64,000 bases of DNA from Maribacter arenosus (GCF_014610845.1 NZ_JABTCG010000003.1:186001-250000), one strand, 5' to 3'. Shown: positions 16,673 to 26,072, numbered from the stretch's first letter. Translations and numbers: made by a program. The notes: generated by a model not told the origin, from the sequence alone.

Positions 16673-16976
16673 GTAAGAAGATGATCTAACTTAATATCCT
16701 GTTTGGAAAAGGTGATGCCCATTGCCCTTCATTCCATTCCAGTCAAAGCGCATCGTTTAAAAAGGTCTTGGAAGCAATCCATTTTCGGAAAAAGAAAACG
16801 GGTTATGTCCGTTTTTGATTATTTTTGTAAAAGTGGGAATTTTAGCTCTTTGGCTACGCACAGGACAGGCTATGGAGCGCCCTTGCGCGCTGGCCTTCGA
16901 CGACCGAAGGCAAAACGAAACCGACGACAGGTGGTTCACGAATACCGATAAAAAATCAAAACAAAAAATAATGAGT
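16673..16976. other. Intergenic between hip operators and tmRNA, no gene supported
   Basis: Open frames here (for example 16703-16951) are Arg/Lys-rich and show no domain. GC-rich bits near 16855-16935 differ from the AT-rich surroundings, possibly an old insertion remnant. No function is assigned. Confidence 0.4.
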
Positions 16977-17002
16977 AAAAAAGCCACCCGAAAGTGGCTT
17001 TT
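16977..17002 (-). terminator. tmRNA terminator
   Basis: On the minus strand AAAAGCCAC, loop TTTCGG, GTGGC and then TTTTTT starts 4 bases after the tmRNA acceptor end. Confidence 0.85.
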
Positions 17003-17005
17003 GAG

Positions 17006-17402
17006 TGGAGCCGGGGAGAATCGAACTCCCGTCCAAACAAGCAATTACAAAGCTTTCTACATGTTTAGTTTCCGATTGATTTTCGACGCAGGCCTGACCG
17101 GAAACGGCCTAACCAACGCTTAGCTTCTTTAGGTTTTGGTGGTAGTACCAAAGCGAATACTACCCTTATATCGACCTTTATGGTGCTCCGGATTGAATCG
17201 CCGTCGACAGAGGCTATTCAGGAACATCTCGCTTCCCTACCTAGTAGGGACGAGGCTAAATCCTACTATAATTCGGATTAAGCGGCAAGAGCGTAATTAT
17301 TATCGCCAATTAAAAGTGTGGAAAATGAGATTAACGAGCTGTAGCCCAGCGCTCGACATGCTTACATTGCCATTGGTCTCGCTGTCAAAACCAGTCGGCC
17401 CC
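17006..17402 (-). ncRNA. ssrA: Transfer-messenger RNA (tmRNA)
   Basis: tmRNA of about 397 nt that rescues stalled ribosomes. The 5' end GGGGCCG (17396-17402) pairs with CGGCTCC (17007-17013, read on the minus strand) to make the 7-bp acceptor stem, with A17006 as discriminator; CCA is not encoded. The T-arm GACGGGAGTTCGATTCTCCC is just inside the 3' end. The tag frame GGC GAT AAT AAT TAC GCT CTT GCC GCT TAA encodes GDNNYALAA, close to the GENNYALAA/GETNYALAA tags of other Bacteroidota. It is divergent from the dehydrogenase gene at 17512. Boundaries are accurate to a few bases. Confidence 0.95.
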
Positions 17403-17511
17403 ATATTTTCAAAGAACTTCTTAATTCAAAAGGAATGCGAAGTTAGCGAAAAGTTTGCCCACCGTCACAATTCCACCTATTTTAGAACAAAATTTATACC
17501 AAATACAAACT

Positions 17512-18717
17512 ATGCGATTCGGAATCATTAGAGAACGTAAAAACCCACCGGATAGGCGTGTGGTCCTCTCCCCAGAGGCCTGTCAAAAAGTCCTTTCCAG
17601 GTACAAGGATGCCAAAATAGTGGTGGAACCTTCCCCCATTCGCGTTTTTTCCGATGGGGAATATAGAATAATCGGCGTCGAGGTGGACTCCAAAATGGAA
17701 GAATGCGATGTACTTCTAGGGGTTAAAGAGGTGCCTATTAAATTTCTGGTTCCCAATAAGAAATATTTTTTCTTTTCACATACGATCAAAAAACAACCCT
17801 ATAACAGAACGTTGTTGAAGGCCATACTTGAGAAGAATATCGAAATGTACGACCATGAGGTAATCACCGATGAAAAAGGGATACGCCTGGTCGCTTTTGG
17901 TAGATATGCGGGTATTGTTGGAGCCTATAATGGATTTCGGGCCTATGGATTGAAAAACAAATTGTACACCCTGCCCAAGGCGGAAAAGTTAAGCGATCAA
18001 AAAGCATTGATCGAAACCCTCAATAAAATTACATTGCCCAATATCAAGATAATATTGACCGGTAGGGGTAGGGTAGGCAATGGTGCCCGTGAAATACTTG
18101 ATGGTATACAGGTACGAAAAGTAAATGTGCATGAATTTTTAGAGGAGGAATTTAATGAATCGGTTTATTGCCAAATTGATGCTTCGGATTATAACAAACG
18201 TATAGACGGTGTTCGGGGCAATAAGGCTGATTTCTTTGCAAATCCACATGAGTACCGTTCCAATTTCTTTCGGTTTGCCGAAGTGAGCGATTTGTTTATC
18301 GCCGGACATTTTTATGGGGAGGGGGCCCCATTCCTATTTACAAGGGAAGATGCGAAGCGGCCGGAATTCAAGATCAATACGGTAGCCGATATCAGTTGTG
18401 ATATCGATGGTCCCATAGCTTGTACCCTTAGGGCCTCTACCATACAAGATCCAATTTATGGATATGATCCACAGTCCGAATCCGAAACGGACTACCAAAA
18501 CAAAAAGGCTATAGCCGTGATGGCCGTCGATAATCTCCCGGCCGAACTGCCACGGGATGCCAGTGCCGGATTTGGGGATGCTTTTGTGAAACACGTAATT
18601 CCAGCTTTTTTCAACCGGGATAAAGATGGCATTTTGAAGCGTGCTTTAATGACGAAAAATGGGAAACTTACCAAACGATATTCCTATCTACAGGATTACG
18701 TGGATGGCAAGGAATAA
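17512..18717 (+). CDS. Alanine dehydrogenase / saccharopine dehydrogenase-like NAD(P) enzyme
   Basis: Protein of 401 residues. The N-terminus MRFGIIRERKNPPDRRVVLSPE is the AlaDH/PNT N-terminal motif (RE-x5-DxRV-x-L-x-P), and IILTGRGRVGNGAREIL is the Rossmann dinucleotide site (GxGxxG). Near the C-terminus AVDNLPAELPRDAS matches the lysine-forming saccharopine dehydrogenase/LOR group. The reading frame opens at 17455, but the Met at 17512 is chosen because it gives the conserved start and avoids 19 non-conserved residues. Likely an amino-acid dehydrogenase; lysine-related chemistry is possible but not proven. Downstream it converges with the PHP gene (8 bp). Confidence 0.82.
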   Translation: MRFGIIRERKNPPDRRVVLSPEACQKVLSRYKDAKIVVEPSPIRVFSDGEYRIIGVEVDSKMEECDVLLGVKEVPIKFLVPNKKYFFFSHTIKKQPYNRTLLKAILEKNIEMYDHEVITDEKGIRLVAFGRYAGIVGAYNGFRAYGLKNKLYTLPKAEKLSDQKALIETLNKITLPNIKIILTGRGRVGNGAREILDGIQVRKVNVHEFLEEEFNESVYCQIDASDYNKRIDGVRGNKADFFANPHEYRSNFFRFAEVSDLFIAGHFYGEGAPFLFTREDAKRPEFKINTVADISCDIDGPIACTLRASTIQDPIYGYDPQSESETDYQNKKAIAVMAVDNLPAELPRDASAGFGDAFVKHVIPAFFNRDKDGILKRALMTKNGKLTKRYSYLQDYVDGKE

Positions 18718-18725
18718 TGTGATTT

Positions 18726-19841
18726 TCATTCAGCCGTAATTGACCATTCGATCAGTGGTTGCGCTTTAGGAGCGGTAAAAGCCCCTAAGGCTTTAAGTCT
18801 CAGCGGAACGGAAGTCAGTTTTTCCAATGTCTTGATGTGTAGGGTCTTTGTTTCTCCCGCCTCGATTTTAAAAACAGGCGAGCTGTCATAAAAATTGAAT
18901 TCCATTTGGTTTTCAAAGAGGAGGTCACTACTGGATATGTTGGTCAACTCCACCTTTAAAACTGTGGTGTTCGGTAAATAGCTGGCACTTTTTATTTCGA
19001 TACAGGCCTGTAGTAGAGGTTTTAAATATTCAGGCTTCCCGACTAAAAGATCATTGTACACGGCAACGGTCCTACCTTTAAAAAGGGCCTCTTTCATACT
19101 TTCCAAACTTTTTTCTTTGGCAAATATCAAGGTAATGGGCCTATGGTTGCCTTTTTCGGTATAATCCCAATCGATCAACCCATGTATATCACTAGTGCCC
19201 ATAATAGTTAAATTGTATTCCAAGGCCAGCGCCAACGACTCCTCGGCATAATCCACTGAATTGATGACCTCAATACCATGAAGTTCCCCATTTCTGATCC
19301 GCTCTTTTTGAAAATCACCCATCATCGGATTCCCGGTCGGACTTTGGGCATGCCAGGCTGGGTGGTTCCAAAAGACAAAGGCATTTTGTTTTTTCGCTTC
19401 CTTAAAGGGCGATTCAGGATTACTCCCTAATAGCGTATTGGCATCCGTGATAAAAATGGCATTACTATGACCGACAGGTTCTGAACGGGTAATCTCGGAT
19501 CCAGGGACAATAAGAAGGTCATGGTCTTTTGCTTCTGCCAAAGCCAAGTGATAGGCTCTATTCCTATCCGGATGGGGAATATCGGCTTTATGGGGTTGGT
19601 ATTCCAAATGTTCGGTTAGGGAAATCGCATCCAGGTTATCGCGCAATGCTTCTTGTACACGAATGGTTGGCCAAACATTGCCATCTGAAAATACGGTATG
19701 CTGGTGAAGATCGGCCTTTAATGTCACATAACCATCAATGTTGGGATAGAAAAATGCCCTTGAGCTTTGATGGGTATGGTCTTGTGCACAAACCATCGTA
19801 AAGCTTAAAATAGTAACGGCCAAAGTAAATATTCGATTCAT
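18726..19841 (-). CDS. PHP-domain phosphoesterase, exported (Sb-PDE-like)
   Basis: Protein of 371 residues. The N-terminus MNRIFTLAVTILSFTMVCAQ is a signal peptide. Then LKADLHQHTVFSDG is PHP motif 1 (HxH and SDG), AISLTEHLEY motif 2, IVPGSEITRSEPVGHSNAIF motif 3, and MGTSDIHGLIDW the last His/Asp motif. The metal ligands are all visible, so an active trinuclear metal site is likely. The last 90 residues form a beta-rich tail. Flavobacterial homologues are often named after the Sphingobium phosphodiesterase Sb-PDE; the true substrate is unknown. Periplasmic or membrane-associated by its signal. Confidence 0.85.
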   Translation of the reverse strand: MNRIFTLAVTILSFTMVCAQDHTHQSSRAFFYPNIDGYVTLKADLHQHTVFSDGNVWPTIRVQEALRDNLDAISLTEHLEYQPHKADIPHPDRNRAYHLALAEAKDHDLLIVPGSEITRSEPVGHSNAIFITDANTLLGSNPESPFKEAKKQNAFVFWNHPAWHAQSPTGNPMMGDFQKERIRNGELHGIEVINSVDYAEESLALALEYNLTIMGTSDIHGLIDWDYTEKGNHRPITLIFAKEKSLESMKEALFKGRTVAVYNDLLVGKPEYLKPLLQACIEIKSASYLPNTTVLKVELTNISSSDLLFENQMEFNFYDSSPVFKIEAGETKTLHIKTLEKLTSVPLRLKALGAFTAPKAQPLIEWSITAE

Positions 19842-19940
19842 AGGGAAGCTGTTTTTTATGGAAACTTATGATGTACAAAAGTATGCTGTCAAATTACTAA
19901 AAAGGGATGGAATTCCTTAAGAAATGGTAAATTTAATCCT

Positions 19941-20300
19941 ATGAATCCGGCAGAAACCTATATCGTAAACCAACGGGAACCTTTTAGGGGTATCTTGTTG
20001 CATTTGCAATCGGTTATTGAAACTACGGTTCCCGCGGTAGAATTGAAATACAAATACAGGATTCCGTTTTATTATATCCAGGGGAAACCTTTTTGTTATT
20101 TAAATCAATCCAAGGATTATGTGGATGTCGGATTTTGGCATGCAAATCATCTATCGGTACATTTGGATAAAATGACCACTGCCGGGCGAAAGATGATGCG
20201 TTCGTTGCGTTATAAATCCTTAGAGGAAATCAATGACCTTATTCTTGTTGAGGTACTTAAGGATGCCTATTCGGTCAGGGACAAAAAATTTTGGAAATAA
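19941..20300 (+). CDS. DUF1801-family protein
   Basis: Protein of 119 residues: MNPAETYIVNQREPFRGILLHL at the start, then the family core ELKYKYRIPFYYIQGKPFCYL and YVDVGFWHANHL, and a basic C-terminal helix. DUF1801 (YdhG-like) proteins are small alpha/beta cytosolic proteins of unknown role. It is a single plus-strand gene between two minus-strand genes. Family call is good; no function known. Confidence 0.82.
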   Translation: MNPAETYIVNQREPFRGILLHLQSVIETTVPAVELKYKYRIPFYYIQGKPFCYLNQSKDYVDVGFWHANHLSVHLDKMTTAGRKMMRSLRYKSLEEINDLILVEVLKDAYSVRDKKFWK

Positions 20301-20351
20301 GGTAATAAAGGAAGAGGTCTAAAGGCATCAGACTTCAACTTCGTGATCTTT

Positions 20352-22316
20352 CTATATTTTTTTAAGAATCACTAAAGAATTCTGTTGAATTTCAGTGACC
20401 TCCGCGAACAATTGTTTTAGGGCGTCGTAGTTTTCTGGGGTAAAATGCGTCGAATTCAATTTAAGATCAAACAAGAACAATAATTGGTTCTCTGCCTCCT
20501 GATGGTAAAATTTTAGTAAGGCCGATTCTTCCCCCAGATTGATGACACGATTTTCAGGAAGCTCATGAACTGCATAACCGTCAGGGATGTGGAAGTTCAT
20601 TTGATATTTGTAATTTCTGGGATATCCAAAATCAATGGGATAATCGCGATTTTCCGTGGTAAAAGGATTTTTGTTGAAAAAGTGGATAATAAATGGATTC
20701 AGATAAACCATATTTCCATTAATCGCACTTTCCGATTCAAACTTGAACCGCTCTAAGAATCTTTTCTCATTGCTTTTTTTTGATGGCTCGTAATATGTAA
20801 TTTTATAATCCCCGTTAAAGGCATCCTCGATTTTCTCCAAATAAGCTTCTTCTGAAGCCGAAGCGAACTCTTGGCGCAAATCAACGGCATTATATCCCAG
20901 ATTTAATATATCCAATATGCCATCGGCTTTGTTATTTTCAATGTCAAAGTTTAATTCTCCCCGAATTTGATATCTGTTATTCCGCCAAGGAACGATATCG
21001 AACCAATAACTCTCATTTTTGAAATCCATAACCCTACCATAATGATTGAGGGCACGGAAAGGTAACATGCCGAAAGGAATAAATTTATCAGTGGCATCCA
21101 ATAAATAGTCTTTTCCGTCTATCTCAACCTTTGCGAGAAAATAGTTAAAATCAGATATAACAGGATGTGAAGTTTTTGGTAGTCCTTGTTGTCTTGTTGA
21201 TGAAAGCATTAATTTGGTTTCAATACCTGCTGCATTCAATAAATTAATCAATGACATATTTATTTCAGCAACATTTCCGACCTTATCGTCAAAGGCTTCC
21301 TTGACACGGGCTTTTTGAAAAATACCGAATTTTTTGTTCCACGTATAATGGTCACGAACAAATTCATAAATATTCATTGCTCTTTCCAATTCAGTACCGT
21401 CCGTTAGCAAATTTTCAGGAACATTTTTTTCAAAAAAATTCTTTTTAGACAATTGCCGGCCAATGTTTTTATTATTCTTGAATTCTTTATCAACATCTTT
21501 CCAAGTTTTAGTATATCTTTTTTTTGATCCATTAAAAAGTAGCATTTCGGATAATTCAAAGTCTATTCGCGAGAGATAATTTGAAGCCGCTAGCATATAA
21601 TTTTCTTCAGATTCAAAAGCGGGAATATCTTTCATAACATATTTTAACACCTCACATTCACCTGAAGAGATACCTCTACCAATTTGTGTACATTTTTTTT
21701 TAATATGCGCTTCATTTGTATCTAATTTTAAGCTGCCAATTAATTCTCTGTTATAATGATATATGCCCGGTATCGATGCGTTGAACTCACTATATAGTTT
21801 AGGGATGGAGGATTGAAAGGTCCATCCGCTAAAATTATATATAAAAGGTGAAGTAAGCTTATAGTAATATTCTAAAATGCTGCCTTCTTGTAGTTGTGGG
21901 AAAGTGAATACCAATTCTGACCATTTCTCAGAATTACTATTTTTAAAGAATTGATTGGGCATTACACTATGTGAACTAATTTCATTATGGGTTTTTGCCA
22001 TTATTTCAGTAATTTTTTCTGAGGTTGTTTCGTTGTGGTAATAGGGTATGGATATATTTCCCTCATCGAATCCATTTTTATTTAGTATTTTAATTTTCAC
22101 ATGATATTCCTTGATTATTCGAATTTGATTATTAACCCATTCAAAATAGTTATCCCCAATTTCGTAAAGTACTACGGCATTGACGGTTGAATCTTTTTCG
22201 AAAGTTTTGAATGCTTTTTCTTTTTCAGAAAGCTTTCCAAAATTGATTTTGTCTTGAGAAGTGAGGGTGGTTATATTGCTTAAGAGCAACAAAATAATCA
22301 CAATATTAAAGCGCAT
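20352..22316 (-). CDS. DUF3857 / transglutaminase-like exported protein, catalytic residues lost
   Basis: Protein of 654 residues with a signal peptide (MRFNIVIILLLLSNITTLTSQ). The N-terminal half is the DUF3857 beta domain (NGFDEGNISIPYYHN; LQEGSILEYYYKLTSPF). The middle is a transglutaminase-like fold: AMNIYEFVRDHYTWN, then GNVAEINMSLINLLNAAGI where active members have GxCxD/E, and FNYFLAKVEIDGKDYLLDATD where active ones carry the His. The Cys and His are therefore absent and only the Asp position remains, which makes peptidase activity unlikely; many flavobacterial members share this. The C-terminal part is beta-rich (DUF2569-like tail not seen). It follows kdsA by 46 bp and may be co-transcribed. 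Role unknown, probably periplasmic. Confidence 0.83.
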   Translation of the reverse strand: MRFNIVIILLLLSNITTLTSQDKINFGKLSEKEKAFKTFEKDSTVNAVVLYEIGDNYFEWVNNQIRIIKEYHVKIKILNKNGFDEGNISIPYYHNETTSEKITEIMAKTHNEISSHSVMPNQFFKNSNSEKWSELVFTFPQLQEGSILEYYYKLTSPFIYNFSGWTFQSSIPKLYSEFNASIPGIYHYNRELIGSLKLDTNEAHIKKKCTQIGRGISSGECEVLKYVMKDIPAFESEENYMLAASNYLSRIDFELSEMLLFNGSKKRYTKTWKDVDKEFKNNKNIGRQLSKKNFFEKNVPENLLTDGTELERAMNIYEFVRDHYTWNKKFGIFQKARVKEAFDDKVGNVAEINMSLINLLNAAGIETKLMLSSTRQQGLPKTSHPVISDFNYFLAKVEIDGKDYLLDATDKFIPFGMLPFRALNHYGRVMDFKNESYWFDIVPWRNNRYQIRGELNFDIENNKADGILDILNLGYNAVDLRQEFASASEEAYLEKIEDAFNGDYKITYYEPSKKSNEKRFLERFKFESESAINGNMVYLNPFIIHFFNKNPFTTENRDYPIDFGYPRNYKYQMNFHIPDGYAVHELPENRVINLGEESALLKFYHQEAENQLLFLFDLKLNSTHFTPENYDALKQLFAEVTEIQQNSLVILKKI

Positions 22317-22362
22317 TGTAAAATGGGTTAGGTGCTGTTATCCTAACAGATTATTGTTCGAA

Positions 22363-23184
22363 TTATTGCAGTTGATTCACCGTTTTTCTCAGTGCCACCA
22401 AATTGGTCAGTAGTTTTTCCAAATGATCCAAATGCAGCATATTGGCCCCATCACTTTTGGCGATAGAGGGATCAAAGTGGGTTTCCATAAAGATTCCGTC
22501 TACCCCGGTGGCAATGCCTGCCCGGGCTATGGTCTCGATCATATCGGGCCGCCCTCCGGTCACCCCTGAAGATTGGTTGGGTTGTTGTAAGGAATGGGTA
22601 ACATCCAACACCACCGGGGCATAGTGCTTCATGGTCGGTATTCCCCTAAAGTCCACAATCATATCCTGATAGCCGAACATGGTACCACGGTCTGTGATCA
22701 TCACCTGCTCGTTACCGGAATCTATCACTTTGGTCACGGCATGCTTCATACTTTCGGGGCTCATAAATTGCCCTTTTTTCAAATTGACGACTTTCCCTGT
22801 TTTTGCGGCTGCCACAACCAAATCTGTTTGTCGTACCAGAAAAGCGGGAATCTGAAGTACATCGACATACTCCGCAACTAGTTTTGCATCGGATATTTCG
22901 TGGATGTCGGTCACGGTAGGCACTTTAAAGGTTTCCGAAACCTTGCGTAAGATCTTTAGGGCTTTTTCATCTCCAATACCCGTAAAAGAATCCACACGGC
23001 TTCGATTGGCCTTTTTAAAACTACCTTTAAAAACATAAGGGATTTTAAGTCTGTCCGTCACCGAGACTATTTTATCCGCAATACGCATGGCCATTTCTTC
23101 GCCCTCAATAGCACAAGGACCGGAGAGCAAAAAGAAATTATTGCTATCTGTATGTTTTAACTGGGGTATTGAATCTAGTTTCAT
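22363..23184 (-). CDS. kdsA: 3-deoxy-8-phosphooctulonate (KDO-8-P) synthase
   Basis: Protein of 273 residues that joins phosphoenolpyruvate and arabinose-5-phosphate to KDO-8-phosphate, the first committed step of KDO for lipopolysaccharide. FLLSGPCAIEG at 18-28 is the DAHP-synthase-class I signature; C24 in GPCAIE is the metal ligand of the metal-dependent KdsA class (the E. coli type has Asn there). FKGSFKKANRSR near 53-64 and the later TDRGTMFGYQ and DVTHSLQQPN motifs fit. Length matches the usual 270-280. It is minus-strand, divergent from typA, with its own likely promoter at 23204-23211. Confidence 0.95.
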   Translation of the reverse strand: MKLDSIPQLKHTDSNNFFLLSGPCAIEGEEMAMRIADKIVSVTDRLKIPYVFKGSFKKANRSRVDSFTGIGDEKALKILRKVSETFKVPTVTDIHEISDAKLVAEYVDVLQIPAFLVRQTDLVVAAAKTGKVVNLKKGQFMSPESMKHAVTKVIDSGNEQVMITDRGTMFGYQDMIVDFRGIPTMKHYAPVVLDVTHSLQQPNQSSGVTGGRPDMIETIARAGIATGVDGIFMETHFDPSIAKSDGANMLHLDHLEKLLTNLVALRKTVNQLQ

Positions 23185-23203
23185 GGGTAATATATTTTCG
23201 GGC

Positions 23204-23211
23204 CAAAGATA
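23204..23211 (-). promoter_or_regulatory. -7 box of kdsA
   Basis: On the minus strand it reads TATCTTTG (TAnnTTTG), 20 bp before the kdsA start codon. No -33 TTG is evident. Confidence 0.6.
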
Positions 23212-23306
23212 CGGGATTTTGACACTAAAATAATTATGTTGAACTATCTCAAAATCAATTAGATAAGAATTAAGGTTCTTTTATGATGAACTACAAAAAA
23301 TAGCAG

Positions 23307-23314
23307 TATCTTTG
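23307..23314 (+). promoter_or_regulatory. -7 box of typA
   Basis: TATCTTTG matches TAnnTTTG and lies 36 bp before the typA start codon. Confidence 0.6.
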
Positions 23315-23349
23315 CGCGCTGAAAATACGGAAGCTATTAAATTAAAGTT

Positions 23350-25149
23350 ATGTCAACAACAAAGAATATTGCGATTATCGCACACGTAGACCATGGGAAA
23401 ACAACCTTGGTAGATAAGATCATGCACCATTGCCACCTATTTAGGGACAACCAGAATACGGGCGACCTTATTTTGGACAACAATGATCTTGAACGTGAAC
23501 GTGGGATAACCATTACTTCGAAAAACGTTTCTGTAAACTATAAAGATGCCAAGATCAATATTATCGATACTCCTGGTCACGCCGATTTTGGGGGTGAGGT
23601 TGAGCGCGTATTGAATATGGCGGATGGTGTGTTGTTGTTGGTTGATGCTTTTGAAGGCCCTATGCCCCAAACGCGATTTGTATTACAAAAAGCAATCGAT
23701 TTGGGATTGAAACCATGTGTGGTTATCAATAAGGTTGATAAGGAAAACTGTACCCCAGAGGAAGTACATGAGAAAGTTTTTGATCTGATGTACGAATTGG
23801 GTGCCGAGGAATGGCAATTGGATTTCCCTACGGTTTATGGTTCTGCCAAGAACAATTGGATGAGCGATGATTGGAGAAACGAAACCGATTCCATCGAACC
23901 ATTATTGGATATGGTAGTAGAGCATATTCCCACTTTTGTGCCAAAAGAAGGAAATACACAAATGTTGATCACGTCTTTGGACTTCTCATCTTTTACTGGA
24001 AGAATTGCAATTGGAAGGTTGTTAAGAGGAAGTTTAAAGGAAGGACAACAGATTTCCTTGGTAAAAAGGGATGGGAGCATAGTAAAATCAAAAATAAAGG
24101 AACTCTTTACATTCGAAGGAATGGGAAGATTAAAAGTAAAAGAAGTGGTAACAGGTGATATCTGTGCCATTGTTGGTCTGGAAGGTTTTGAAATCGGGGA
24201 TACGATTGCCGATTTCGAAAATCCGGAAGGATTAAAGACCATTGCCATCGATGAGCCTACCATGAGTATGTTGTTTACGATCAATGATAGTCCGTTCTTT
24301 GGTAAGGATGGTAAATTCGTTACGTCAAGACACATTAAAGAGCGATTGGAAAAGGAATTGGAAAAGAATTTGGCATTACGTGTCGAAGAGACCGATAGTG
24401 CGGATAAGTTCATGGTATTCGGCCGTGGGGTCTTACACCTTTCCGTGCTTATTGAGACCATGAGAAGAGAGGGTTACGAATTGCAAATAGGACAGCCACA
24501 GGTTATTATTAGGGAGTTTGATGGTGTGAAATGTGAGCCTGTTGAGCAATTGACCATAGATTTGCCTGAGGAAGTATCTGGCAAGGCTGTTGAAATGGTT
24601 TCCATACGTAAAGGTGAAATGACCAGTATGGAGGCTAGGGGCAATCGCATGCATTGCGAATTCCTTATCCCATCTCGAGGAATCATTGGCCTTCGAAACC
24701 AATTATTGACGGCAACTGCAGGTGAGGCCATAATGGCTCACCGGTTTTTTGAGTATCAACCGATGAAAGGTGATGTTCCCCAACGTCAAAATGGGTCCTT
24801 GGTCTCTATGGAAAAAGGAAAGGCCATTCCGTATTCAATCGATAAATTACAGGACAGGGGTAAGTTTTTTGTAGATCCAGGTGAGGATATTTATGAAGGA
24901 CAGGTCATAGGCGAAAATTCCCGTGGGGATGATATGACCATCAATATTACTAAGACCAAAAAATTATCGAACGTTCGTTCTTCAGGTGCGGATGATAAGG
25001 CCAAAATTGTGCCTGCCATAAAGTTTTCATTGGAAGAAGCCTTGGAATACATTCAAAAGGATGAATATGTTGAGGTAACCCCTAAATTCATAAGGTTACG
25101 TAAAATACACTTGACAGAAGTGGAACGTAAAAGGAATAAAATAGCTTAA
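23350..25149 (+). CDS. typA: Ribosome-associated GTPase TypA/BipA
   Basis: Protein of 599 residues, the normal length. G1 is AHVDHGKTT at 11-19, G2 RGITI, G3 DTPGHADFG and G4 NKVDKENC; elongation-factor-like domains II, III and V follow, with the BipA-specific C-terminal domain (GRGVLHLSVLIETMRREGYE and SRGIIGLRNQLLTATAGEAIM). It acts in 50S subunit assembly and stress/cold adaptation. The start ATG follows an AT-rich leader, and the gene ends in a shared terminator with the kinase gene that converges on it. Confidence 0.97.
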   Translation: MSTTKNIAIIAHVDHGKTTLVDKIMHHCHLFRDNQNTGDLILDNNDLERERGITITSKNVSVNYKDAKINIIDTPGHADFGGEVERVLNMADGVLLLVDAFEGPMPQTRFVLQKAIDLGLKPCVVINKVDKENCTPEEVHEKVFDLMYELGAEEWQLDFPTVYGSAKNNWMSDDWRNETDSIEPLLDMVVEHIPTFVPKEGNTQMLITSLDFSSFTGRIAIGRLLRGSLKEGQQISLVKRDGSIVKSKIKELFTFEGMGRLKVKEVVTGDICAIVGLEGFEIGDTIADFENPEGLKTIAIDEPTMSMLFTINDSPFFGKDGKFVTSRHIKERLEKELEKNLALRVEETDSADKFMVFGRGVLHLSVLIETMRREGYELQIGQPQVIIREFDGVKCEPVEQLTIDLPEEVSGKAVEMVSIRKGEMTSMEARGNRMHCEFLIPSRGIIGLRNQLLTATAGEAIMAHRFFEYQPMKGDVPQRQNGSLVSMEKGKAIPYSIDKLQDRGKFFVDPGEDIYEGQVIGENSRGDDMTINITKTKKLSNVRSSGADDKAKIVPAIKFSLEEALEYIQKDEYVEVTPKFIRLRKIHLTEVERKRNKIA

Positions 25150-25171
25150 GGCTTTAAATCACAGCTTATTT

Positions 25172-25206
25172 AAAAAAAGACCTGTCGTTGTCGTCAGGTC
25201 TTTTTT
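25172..25206. terminator. Two-way terminator between typA and the ROK kinase gene
   Basis: AAAAAAGACCTG and CAGGTCTTTTTT flank a ten-base loop; the A-run on one side and T-run on the other let it serve both converging genes. Confidence 0.85.
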
Positions 25207-25207
25207 A

Positions 25208-25969
25208 TTATTCCTTGATAAAATTTTTCGGTGCTTGATGCATTGTGGCAGCCGCAGCCCCAATAATACCAGCTTCATTACGAAGTTCGGCAGGAATTAC
25301 AGGGGTGTTGATCTTGATGCATTGTTTAAAAAGATCGAACTTTTTGGAGGTGCCCCCACCGAGGATAATCAAGTCGGGTGAAACCAATAATTCAACCAAT
25401 TCTAAAAATGTATTGAAACGTTTACCCCATTTCGTAAAGGATAATCCTTCACGTTCCTTTGCCGCAGCAGAAGCCCATGATTCGATTTTTGTGTATTTTT
25501 TATAGGGAATTTGGCCAAGTTCAAAATTTGGGATAAGTTCTCCGTCAAAAAATGCCCCACTACCCAAACCTGTACCAATAGTGATCATGATCACAAGACC
25601 CGATTTTCCTTTCCCGATGCCGTAGTTCATCGTTGCAAAACCGGCTGCATCGGCATCATTGATTACCGTTACCGGAAGCCCAGTCGCTTCAGAGAACAAC
25701 TCTTGGACATTTACGCCCAACCATTTTTTGTGTAAATTTCCTGGCGATTTACAGACACCTTTTTTTATAACGGTGGGAAAACCTACACCAATGGGCCCTT
25801 TATGATTAAAATGGGTAACGATTTTGTTGACCACCTTGGCCATTTCCGCGGGCTGCCTTGAAGGTGGGGTAGGAATTCGGTAACGCTCCGTCAACATTTC
25901 ACCCGTAAGGGAGTCTACCAACGCCCCTTTCATTCCGGAACCTCCAATATCAATACCTAGAACTGTCAT
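25208..25969 (-). CDS. ppgK: ROK-family kinase, polyphosphate glucokinase-like
   Basis: Protein of 253 residues: VLGIDIGGSGMKGALVD at 3-19 is the phosphate-1 loop, GVGFPTVIKKGV follows, VINDADAAGFATMNYGIGKG is the sugar-site/catalytic Asp region, and MITIGTGLGSGAFFDGELI is the phosphate-2 loop. The size and these motifs fit PpgK, which phosphorylates glucose with polyphosphate (or ATP). The usual ROK zinc Cys cluster is absent, as is normal in PpgK. It is a single gene. Polyphosphate use is inferred from family likeness and not proven. Confidence 0.82.
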   Translation of the reverse strand: MTVLGIDIGGSGMKGALVDSLTGEMLTERYRIPTPPSRQPAEMAKVVNKIVTHFNHKGPIGVGFPTVIKKGVCKSPGNLHKKWLGVNVQELFSEATGLPVTVINDADAAGFATMNYGIGKGKSGLVIMITIGTGLGSGAFFDGELIPNFELGQIPYKKYTKIESWASAAAKEREGLSFTKWGKRFNTFLELVELLVSPDLIILGGGTSKKFDLFKQCIKINTPVIPAELRNEAGIIGAAAATMHQAPKNFIKE

Positions 25970-26072
25970 TTTTGTTTTTTATGTTTCCACCGCAAAGTAA
26001 TAAAAAGAATCGGCTCTTGGAAAGTTGCAAAGTCTGAAATAAGTCAGAACGAAATAATCTTTAATAAAAATC

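Noticed and set aside
16703-16951. 82-codon plus-strand and 95-codon minus-strand frames before the tmRNA gene
   Set aside because: They overlap each other, cross the terminator or tmRNA end, and show low-complexity Arg/Lys or Ser content.
23835-24461. Long 208-codon minus-strand frame inside typA
   Set aside because: It is antisense to the conserved typA coding sequence and lacks any domain.
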